Source: Chloroflexota bacterium (lineage in GTDB: Bacteria; Chloroflexota; Limnocylindria; Limnocylindrales; CSP1-4). From it: a stretch of DNA of 6,405 nt. The position numbers and the translations under genes were made by a program. The stretch spans positions 1 through 6,405 of the forward strand of contig JAJYDP010000297.1 of the NCBI GenBank assembly GCA_021777365.1, read 5' to 3'. Shown here one piece after another: positions 1-4,903 of this stretch; position 1 is the stretch's first letter; every line of letters starts with the position of its first letter. Under the pieces are notes generated by a model that saw only the letters and a list, made by a program, of their open reading frames with translations, was not told where the DNA came from and ran no database searches.

Positions 1-630
1 CGTCTGGCAGAGGAGCACCGCCGCCCAGCGGTGGTCTTCTCGACCCAGCTGGAGCCGTGGCGGGGCTCCGGCCGATCCCCGACGGGCGCCCTCGACCTGG
101 CCCGCGCGTTCGCCGCCTGCGGGCGTCACTTCGTGCGCTACGGCGGCCACCCGGAGGCCGCCGGCGGTGACCTGCTCCCGGGCAGCCTGGAACCGTTCCG
201 CGAGGAGTTCCTCGCCCTCGCCGCGGCCGGCCCCCTGGAGCACAGGGAGCCGGACCTGCGGGTGGACCTCAGCGTCCCCGTCGCCGAGGTCGGCTACGAT
301 CTGCACCGTGACCTCGCACGACTGGAACCCTTCGGGCCCGGGAACCCACCGCCCCAGGTGGCCGTCCTCGGGGCGACCGTGACCCGAATCCGCCCCGTGT
401 CCAACGGGCACGTCCAGCTGACCGTCTCCAAGGGCCGCGAGGTGCTCGATGTGATCGCGTTCGGACGGGCGGACCTGGGCGCGCAGGTCGCGCCGGGGGA
501 TCGGCTGGACCTGGTGGCGCGCATCGGCAGCCGGCACTTCGGCGGGTACGAGTCGCTCCAGCTCGAGCTCCTGGACGCGGCCTCCGCCGGGCACGGCCTG
601 CCCTCCGCGGCCGGGACCCCCGGTCGGTGA
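1..630 (+). CDS. recJ: Single-stranded-DNA-specific exonuclease RecJ, C-terminal part (5' end outside window)
   Basis: RecJ is a cytoplasmic 5'-3' exonuclease for single-stranded DNA, acting in recombinational and mismatch repair. The frame is open from base 1, so only the last 209 residues are visible; full RecJ proteins are usually about 560-580 residues, and the catalytic DHH domain must lie upstream. Visible residues 1-75 are the DHHA1 domain, with GSGRS at 22-26 and the diagnostic RYGGHPEAAG at 46-55. The LEPFGPGNPPP motif at 108-118 opens the OB-fold domain, which continues to about residue 192 and ends with a short Gly/Ala/Pro tail. No extra C-terminal domain of the kind seen in some RecJ proteins is present. 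The stop codon overlaps the next gene's GTG by 4 bases, suggesting translational coupling. The motifs are what I see; the exact RecJ name rests on the family combination DHHA1 plus OB. Confidence 0.93.
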   Translation, partial: RLAEEHRRPAVVFSTQLEPWRGSGRSPTGALDLARAFAACGRHFVRYGGHPEAAGGDLLPGSLEPFREEFLALAAAGPLEHREPDLRVDLSVPVAEVGYDLHRDLARLEPFGPGNPPPQVAVLGATVTRIRPVSNGHVQLTVSKGREVLDVIAFGRADLGAQVAPGDRLDLVARIGSRHFGGYESLQLELLDAASAGHGLPSAAGTPGR

Positions 631-1916
631 GCGAGCGGCGCTCCCCAGGGGGGGATGACGGATCCCGTGTTGCCTGGCGGGGCCCGGTCCCGGGGGCAGC
701 CTCCATCCTCTCGCTGATCGGGCTCATCGTCGTGGCCCTCGCGAGCTACGCGCTGCTCGGGGGATCGGTGCCCAGCCCCGTATCGATCAACCGGACGCTG
801 CCGGGCGACGTCGCGGGCCGCACGCCAAACCCGATCGTCGTCTACACGCCGGTGGCCGTGCAGCCGCCGCACGTGCTCGGGACGATCCTCTTCGTCAAGG
901 CCGGCAACATCTGGTCGGTGACGGGCGACGACCAGCTCACCCAGTTCACCTCCAGCGGCACCGACCAGAGCCCCACCTGGTCGCCCGACGGACGCACCAT
1001 CTACTTCATCCACGTTGTCTCGCAGAAGACGCAGGTACCGTGCCAGTACATCGCCGCCGGCGGGTGCGTCCCGGGATCGCGCGTGAACTACACGCTGGAG
1101 TACCCGGTGCTCTCGCGCATGGCGGCTCGGGCCGGCGCTCCCGCCACCGCCATCCAGAGCGGTCTCTACTCGCTCCCCGCCGGGGGCCAGTACTTCTACG
1201 GGATCTGGCAGCCGGACCTCAGCCCTGACGGGAAGACCTTTGCGATCGTCAGCGATTCCTCCAACCCGTTCACCGACAGCGTGGCGCTCTCGCTCCTGCC
1301 GGTCGGCGGCGGGCAGGTGGTCCGGCTGCCGCTCGGCCAGGCGTACTACTACGGCTTCGGCCTGGGGCACAACGATCCGCAGTGGAGCCCGGACGGCAGC
1401 ACGATCGCCTACACGTACAACGACAAGCAGGGCGCGTACGGGGCGCCGCGGATCGCCCTGTACGACGTGCAGACCAAGACTGCGTCGTTCCTCACCCCGA
1501 ACAACTACGCGCAGCCGTCGTGGTCGCCGGACGGCCAGTACATGGCCGCGGTGCGGACGAGTCCGCGCGGGCGGGACGTGGTGATCCTGGACGCCCATAC
1601 CGGGAAGCTGCTCGTGCAGCTCACGCACGATGCTCGCAGCTTCGCGCCGACGTGGTCGCCGGCCGGCAACCAGATCGCCTTCCTGCGTGCCCAGGGCAGC
1701 ACCATCGACCTGGAGCTCATCACGCTCGGTGGCACGGCTCCGCGGTTCACCGTGGCCAGGACGGAGCCGCTGACGTCCCAGAGCCAGCTCGACGGCACGT
1801 CACGCCCGGTCTGGTACATCCCGCCGAGCGAGATCCCCACGCCACCGCCGGCCACGCCCGCTCCATCGGTCGCGGCGTCGGGCGCGGTGGCGCCCGGACC
1901 GTCGACGGGGCCGTGA
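627..1916 (+). CDS. Membrane-anchored TolB-like / PD40 beta-propeller protein, function unknown
   Basis: A 429-residue protein with one hydrophobic helix at about 25-45, preceded by a short charged N-terminus (type II anchor or uncleaved signal), so the bulk is probably outside the cytoplasm. After a linker, blade signatures of the WSPDG (PD40/TolB) type occur at 116-127, 196-208, 251-263, 297-309 and 341-352, the last degenerate (WSPAG); a first blade at 84-98 lacks the motif. This fits a six-bladed propeller. A longer insertion between blades one and two carries the only two cysteines, C139 and C147, which could form a disulphide. The C-terminus from about 400 is Pro/Ala/Ser-rich. The GTG start at 627 overlaps the recJ stop by 4 bases and has no clear Shine-Dalgarno sequence, so translation is likely coupled. 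Such propellers usually bind proteins or ligands; none of Tol/Pal is nearby, so I do not call it TolB. No catalytic motif is visible. Confidence 0.85.
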   Translation: MSERRSPGGDDGSRVAWRGPVPGAASILSLIGLIVVALASYALLGGSVPSPVSINRTLPGDVAGRTPNPIVVYTPVAVQPPHVLGTILFVKAGNIWSVTGDDQLTQFTSSGTDQSPTWSPDGRTIYFIHVVSQKTQVPCQYIAAGGCVPGSRVNYTLEYPVLSRMAARAGAPATAIQSGLYSLPAGGQYFYGIWQPDLSPDGKTFAIVSDSSNPFTDSVALSLLPVGGGQVVRLPLGQAYYYGFGLGHNDPQWSPDGSTIAYTYNDKQGAYGAPRIALYDVQTKTASFLTPNNYAQPSWSPDGQYMAAVRTSPRGRDVVILDAHTGKLLVQLTHDARSFAPTWSPAGNQIAFLRAQGSTIDLELITLGGTAPRFTVARTEPLTSQSQLDGTSRPVWYIPPSEIPTPPPATPAPSVAASGAVAPGPSTGP

Positions 1917-1921
1917 TGCCA

Positions 1922-1931
1922 GGGGAGGGAG
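1922..1931 (+). promoter_or_regulatory. Shine-Dalgarno sequence deciding the pyrF start
   Basis: A purine-rich GGGGAGGGAG with a perfect GGAGG core at 1924-1928 lies 8 bases before the ATG at 1937. This favours that start over the in-frame ATG at 1916, which overlaps the previous stop codon and has only a weak GGGG upstream. Confidence 0.7.
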
Positions 1932-1936
1932 TCGGA

Positions 1937-2815
1937 ATGCCGGGAGCGGAGACCTTCCTCGGGCGGCTCGCCGCGCGCACGGCGCGGGTGGGGACCGTCC
2001 TCTGCGTGGGGATCGACCCGGACCCGCGCTCGCTGCCGGCCGGGTTCGCGCCCGATCTCACCGGCGTGGAGGCGTTCGTCCGGCTGCTCCTGGCGGCGGC
2101 AGTGCCGCACGCGGCGGCCGTGAAGCCGAACCTCGCCTTCTTCGAGGCGTTCGGCGGCGAGGGGATGGCGGTCCTCGAGCGACTGCGGGCGCTGATCCCC
2201 CCGGACGTCCCCGTCCTCGCGGACGCCAAGCGCGGGGACATCGGCTCCACCGCGGCGCGCCAGGCTGTCGCCCTGTTCGATCGCCTCGGCGCCGACGCGG
2301 TCACGGTCAGCCCGTACCTGGGACGCGAGGCCATCGCCCCGCTCCTGGAGCGCCCCGACCGCTTCGCCTACGTCCTCTGCCGCACCTCCAACCCGGGTGC
2401 GGGAGAGCTGCAGGACCTGCAGGTCGCGCCGGACCCCGACGAGGGGTGGCCGGCCGAGCCGCTGCACGTGCGGGTGGCCCGCCGGGCCACGCTGTGGAAC
2501 GGGCAGCACGGCACGGTGGGGCTGGTGGTGGGCGCCACGGCACCGCGCGAGCTGGAGGCGCTCCGGAGCGTGGCACCCGGGCTCGCGTTCCTCGTGCCCG
2601 GCATCGGTGCGCAGGGCGGGGACCTGGACGCGGCGCTGGCCCACGGCCCCGCCGCTGCCGGAGCAGCCGGGAGCCGTCCCGGCGGCGGGCTCCTGGTGAA
2701 CGTCTCGCGTGGGATCGCGGGCGCCGCCGACGGGGCATCCGATCCCGCAGCCGCGCTGGAGGCAGCGGCGGCGGGCTGGGCGGGCCGATTGCCGGTGCTA
2801 CAATCGCTGCCCTGA
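1937..2815 (+). CDS. pyrF: Orotidine 5'-phosphate decarboxylase, type 2
   Basis: Catalyses decarboxylation of OMP to UMP, the last step of de novo pyrimidine synthesis, in the cytoplasm. The 292-residue length fits the larger type 2 subfamily rather than the roughly 230-residue E. coli type. Visible motifs of the TIM barrel: VGIDPDP (24-30), AVKPN followed by AFFE (61-70), the catalytic DAKRGDIGSTA (96-106; D96, K98, D101), VVGAT (197-201), PGIGAQGGD (221-229) and VSRGI (256-260), the last three near the phosphate-binding end. A Gly/Ala/Pro-rich stretch at 238-251 between the last strands looks like a flexible loop. An in-frame ATG at 1916 would add seven residues and overlap the preceding stop, but the Shine-Dalgarno sequence supports 1937. 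No other pyrimidine gene is in the window. The end of the gene overlaps a promoter-like sequence for tatA. Confidence 0.95.
   Translation: MPGAETFLGRLAARTARVGTVLCVGIDPDPRSLPAGFAPDLTGVEAFVRLLLAAAVPHAAAVKPNLAFFEAFGGEGMAVLERLRALIPPDVPVLADAKRGDIGSTAARQAVALFDRLGADAVTVSPYLGREAIAPLLERPDRFAYVLCRTSNPGAGELQDLQVAPDPDEGWPAEPLHVRVARRATLWNGQHGTVGLVVGATAPRELEALRSVAPGLAFLVPGIGAQGGDLDAALAHGPAAAGAAGSRPGGGLLVNVSRGIAGAADGASDPAAALEAAAAGWAGRLPVLQSLP
2796..2804 (+). promoter_or_regulatory. Extended -10 promoter candidate for tatA and downstream genes
   Basis: TGCTACAAT matches the extended -10 form TGnTATAAT with one difference (C for T at the third -10 position). It lies inside the last codons of pyrF, in otherwise very GC-rich DNA. 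The predicted transcription start, about 7 bases further at 2811, falls at the pyrF stop and leaves a leader of about 38 bases before the tatA ATG. No convincing -35 element sits 16-18 bases upstream, which is tolerated for extended -10 promoters. This is inference from sequence alone. Confidence 0.5.
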
Positions 2816-2832
2816 CCGGGACGGTCAGCCGC

Positions 2833-2837
2833 AGGAG
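2833..2837 (+). promoter_or_regulatory. Shine-Dalgarno sequence of tatA
   Basis: AGGAG lies 11 bases before the ATG at 2849, slightly far but usable, and it is the only such match in the 33-base gap between pyrF and tatA. It supports independent initiation of tatA rather than coupling to pyrF. Confidence 0.55.
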
Positions 2838-2848
2838 TCGCCTCGACT

Positions 2849-3184
2849 ATGCCCGACATCGGCCCCATGGAAGTCATCCTGGTCCTGGCGATCGCCCTGC
2901 TCGTGCTCGGCCCGAGCAAGCTCCCGGAGATCGGGAAGAGCCTCGGCTCCAGCATCCGCGAGTTCCGCAAGGCGGCGACGGACGTGCAGGACTCGGTGCG
3001 GCTCGACGCCCAGCCGGCACAGCCGCCCGTCGCCCCGGTGCAGCAGCCCGTCGCCCCCGCACCGGCGCCTGCCGCGGCGGCGACACCGGTCAGCCAGGCC
3101 GCGCAGCAGCCCGTCGCGCCCGCCCCGCAGGGGCAGGAGCCGCCGCAGAGCCCCGGTCCGAGCGAGCCCCGGGTCGGGGCCTGA
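2849..3184 (+). CDS. tatA: Sec-independent twin-arginine translocase subunit TatA
   Basis: TatA is the pore-forming or membrane-weakening subunit of the Tat system, which exports folded proteins with RR signal peptides. In the 111 residues: a short N-terminus, one transmembrane helix at about 6-21, the G21-P22 hinge in LGPSKLPE (20-27), then an amphipathic helix to about 42 containing IGKSLGSSIREFRKA. This is the classic TatA/E layout; TatB tends to be longer after the helix and lacks this exact hinge context. Residues 53-111 are a Pro/Ala/Gln-rich, probably disordered tail with three PVAP repeats. The ATG is supported by the AGGAG upstream. tatC follows after 24 bases. No separate TatB is seen in the window, so this may be a minimal TatAC system in which TatA also does the TatB job; a tatB elsewhere cannot be excluded. 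Confidence 0.93.
   Translation: MPDIGPMEVILVLAIALLVLGPSKLPEIGKSLGSSIREFRKAATDVQDSVRLDAQPAQPPVAPVQQPVAPAPAPAAAATPVSQAAQQPVAPAPQGQEPPQSPGPSEPRVGA
3041..3117 (+). repeat. Short direct repeat coding the QQPVAP units of the TatA tail
   Basis: The 14-base unit CAGCAGCCCGTCGC occurs at 3041-3054 and again at 3104-3117, exactly 63 bases (21 codons) apart and in the same frame. A diverged copy (AGCCGCCCGTCGCCCC, 3021-3036) precedes them. They encode QPPVAP, QQPVAP and QQPVAP. This looks like internal duplication within a disordered linker. Confidence 0.7.
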
Positions 3185-3198
3185 TCGCCGGGCCCGAC
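3173..3198 (+). other. Possible stem-loop spanning the tatA stop and the tatA-tatC gap
   Basis: GTCGGG (3173-3178) pairs perfectly with CCCGAC (3193-3198). A G-G mismatch and two more C-G pairs (3180-3181 with 3190-3191) extend the stem, leaving an 8-base loop that contains the tatA stop codon. A competing 6-base-pair hairpin with a 3-base loop is possible at 3166-3180. There is no T run after it, so it is not a classical terminator. Whether it folds in the cell is unknown. Confidence 0.35.
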
Positions 3199-3208
3199 AG
3201 CCGCTCGA

Positions 3209-4003
3209 GTGGCTGACCTGGATGCCGTCCGAACGGGGGACCTGACCCTGGCGGGCGGTGGTGCGCCTCGCGAGCCCGCCGCGCCGACGCCCGCGCCCGC
3301 CTCGAACGACGAGGCCGTGATGAGCCTCGTCGATCACCTGGCAGAGCTCCGCCGACGGCTCTTCATCTCGGCCCTGGCGGTGGTCGTGGGGTCGGTCGTC
3401 GGGATGTTCTTCGCCCCGCGGGCGATCCAGATCCTCAAGGCGCCCATCCCGGGCGCGCTCCGTTTCACCGACCTCGGCGGCGCCTTCTTCATCCAGATCA
3501 AGGTCGCCATCGTGATCGGCGTGGTGCTGGCGATGCCCGTGATCCTCCTCCAGCTGTGGCGGTTCGTGGCCCCGGGCCTGACCGCGGAGGAGCGCCGGCT
3601 GGCCCGCCCCTGGGTCCCGCTCGCGCTCCTCTTCTTCGCCCTCGGGGTGGCCGTCGCGTACGTGGTCCTGCCGTTCGCCTCGGCCTTCCTGCTCGGGTTC
3701 GCGGTGCCGGGCGTCCTGGAGCCGCTGATCACCGCGGAGGCGTACTTCGGCTTCGTCAGCCTCCTCTTCCTGGCGTTCGGCCTGGTCATGGAGTTCCCCA
3801 TCGTGCTGGTGCTCCTGAGCAAGGTGGGGATCGTCACGTCGGAGCGGCTGCGCAAGAACCGGCGCATGGTGATCCTGGGGATCGCCGTCTTCGCCGTGGT
3901 GGTGACGCCCGGCGGAGATCCCATCAGCCCGAGCGTGCTGGGCGTCGTGATGTACGCGCTCTTCGAGTTCAGCATCCGGCTCGTGCGCTGGACCGGGCGG
4001 TGA
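3209..4003 (+). CDS. tatC: Sec-independent twin-arginine translocase subunit TatC
   Basis: TatC is the polytopic membrane receptor that recognises the twin-arginine signal peptide and recruits TatA. Read from GTG 3209 it has 264 residues with six membrane segments at about 50-70, 95-117, 134-160, 180-204, 218-234 and 240-258. Family landmarks are present: HLAELRRRL at 43-51, APGLTAEERR at 121-130, a membrane-embedded Glu at 195 in GLVMEFP, and D237 after VVVTPGG. From memory of the E. coli alignment, E46, E128, E195 and D237 correspond to E15, E103, E170 and D211. The first 37 residues are a Pro/Ala-rich, weakly conserved leader; an ATG at 3320 preceded by GAGG (3311-3314) would give a 227-residue protein starting MSLVDHLAEL and is a real alternative. 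The GTG at 3209 has no clear Shine-Dalgarno sequence. The stop overlaps the rapZ start by 4 bases. Confidence 0.94.
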   Translation: MADLDAVRTGDLTLAGGGAPREPAAPTPAPASNDEAVMSLVDHLAELRRRLFISALAVVVGSVVGMFFAPRAIQILKAPIPGALRFTDLGGAFFIQIKVAIVIGVVLAMPVILLQLWRFVAPGLTAEERRLARPWVPLALLFFALGVAVAYVVLPFASAFLLGFAVPGVLEPLITAEAYFGFVSLLFLAFGLVMEFPIVLVLLSKVGIVTSERLRKNRRMVILGIAVFAVVVTPGGDPISPSVLGVVMYALFEFSIRLVRWTGR

Positions 4004-4010
4004 CGCCCGG
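3993..4010 (+). other. Perfect hairpin with GUGA tetraloop formed at the tatC/rapZ stop-start overlap
   Basis: CCGGGCG (3993-3999) and CGCCCGG (4004-4010) are exact reverse complements, giving a 7-base-pair stem closed by GTGA (4000-4003). As RNA the loop is GUGA, a member of the stable GNRA tetraloop class. These four bases are exactly the overlap of the rapZ GTG start (4000-4002) and the tatC TGA stop (4001-4003). Access of free ribosomes to the rapZ start would be blocked unless ribosomes translating tatC open the stem, so it could enforce coupling. The pairing is directly visible; the function is inferred. Confidence 0.5.
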
Positions 4011-4896
4011 CGGATCCCTCCCCGCGACCGAGTCGCAGCACGTCGCGGTGATCACCGGTCTCTCGGGGGCCGGCAAGACCACCACCAGCAAGCTGTTCGA
4101 GGACCTCGGGTACACGGTGGTGGACAACCTGCCCGCGGAGTTCCTCCCCGGGCTGGCCGACCTGGTGGCCCGCGAGCCGGCACGGTTCGAACGGGTGGCC
4201 ATCGTGCTCGACGTCCGCGCCGGCGATGCGCCCGCGGCGTTCGCCGAGATGATGGATGCCCTCCAGGCACGCGGCCTGCGACCCCAGGTCTTCTTCCTGG
4301 AGGCCCGCGACGACGTCCTGGTGCGGCGCTTCAGCGAGACGCGCCATCGTCATCCGCTCGGCGGCCACCGTGGGATCGCCGCGTCGATCGCGCAGGAACG
4401 CCAGGCGCTGGAGCCGCTCCGCGAGTGCGCCGACACGATCATCGACACGTCGGACCTGTCGGCCCGGGAGCTCCGGGAGCGGATCTTCGGCGCGCTCGAG
4501 CCGTCCACCGAGCCCGAGCAGATGACCCTGCAGCTGGTGAGCTTCGGGTACAAGTACGGGCTGCCGATCGAGGCGGACATCGTGTTCGACGTGCGCTTCA
4601 TGGAGAACCCCTACTACGACCCGGAGTTGCGGCCGCTCTCGGGGCTCACCGAGCCGGTGCGCGCCCGCGTGCTCGGCCAGCCCGCCGCGCAGCGGTTCCT
4701 GGAGTTCGCGGACCAGTTCTTCGCGTTCGCCATCCCCGCCTACGTGTCCGAGGGAAAGACCCGTCTGACCGTCGCCATCGGCTGCACCGGGGGGTACCAT
4801 CGATCCATCGTGATCGCCGAGGAGCTCAAGCGGCGATGGGCGGATCGCGGGTACGGCGAGGCGAGCGTCTGGCACCGGGAGCTCGAGCGAGGGTGA
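4000..4896 (+). CDS. rapZ: RNase adapter / nucleotide-binding protein RapZ (YvcJ family)
   Basis: A P-loop protein of 298 residues, close to the usual 285-300. The Walker A motif GLSGAGKT is at 20-27, VVDNLP at 40-45 and a Walker B-like LDVR at 70-73; FSETRHRHPL follows at 111-120. The C-terminal domain carries the family signature SFGYKYGLPIEAD (181-193), FDVRFMENPYY (196-206) and GCTGGYHRSI (261-270). In E. coli RapZ guides RNase E to the sRNA GlmZ and so controls glucosamine-6-phosphate synthase; in Bacillus YvcJ hydrolyses GTP, and its target is less clear. In this organism an sRNA role is not shown, so amino-sugar or envelope regulation is only inferred from its yvcK neighbour. The GTG start overlaps the tatC stop by GTGA with no Shine-Dalgarno sequence and lies in a hairpin loop; the next in-frame GTG, at 4048, falls just before the P-loop and would cut the first beta strand, so 4000 is preferred. 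Confidence 0.93.
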   Translation: MTPGGSLPATESQHVAVITGLSGAGKTTTSKLFEDLGYTVVDNLPAEFLPGLADLVAREPARFERVAIVLDVRAGDAPAAFAEMMDALQARGLRPQVFFLEARDDVLVRRFSETRHRHPLGGHRGIAASIAQERQALEPLRECADTIIDTSDLSARELRERIFGALEPSTEPEQMTLQLVSFGYKYGLPIEADIVFDVRFMENPYYDPELRPLSGLTEPVRARVLGQPAAQRFLEFADQFFAFAIPAYVSEGKTRLTVAIGCTGGYHRSIVIAEELKRRWADRGYGEASVWHRELERG

Positions 4897-4900
4897 GGGG
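4895..4900 (+). promoter_or_regulatory. Probable Shine-Dalgarno sequence of yvcK
   Basis: GAGGGG starts within the rapZ stop codon and ends 3 bases before the GTG at 4904. The spacing is short, and AGGG at 4890-4893 with a 10-base spacer is an alternative. Either way the ribosome ending rapZ is in place to start yvcK. Confidence 0.4.
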
Positions 4901-4903
4901 CCC

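Noticed and set aside
627..770. Twin-arginine signal peptide on the propeller protein, suggested by RR at residues 4-5 and nearby tat genes
   Set aside because: The pair lacks the hydrophobic residues expected right after RR and is about 20 residues from the helix, and no cleavage site is evident after it. A simple membrane anchor fits better.
294..1628. A 444-codon open frame on the minus strand opposite recJ and the propeller gene
   Set aside because: High GC content removes stop codons from the opposite strand. The translation is low-complexity Arg/Gly/Val-rich with no domain, and the + strand genes here have clear motifs.
627..1916. Calling the propeller protein TolB of the Tol-Pal system
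   Set aside because: There is no TolB N-terminal domain, no tolA, tolQ, tolR or pal nearby, and the N-terminal anchor and Pro-rich tail do not match TolB. Only the blade repeats are shared.
3556..3999. An extended rapZ start upstream inside tatC
   Set aside because: The frame stays open by composition only. The upstream translation is Arg/Gly/Ala-rich without RapZ similarity, and the GTG at 4000 gives the normal family length.
3334..4875. A 513-codon minus-strand open frame opposite tatC and rapZ
   Set aside because: It mirrors two well-supported conserved genes and shows no membrane, motif or start-site evidence of its own; its length is explained by base composition.
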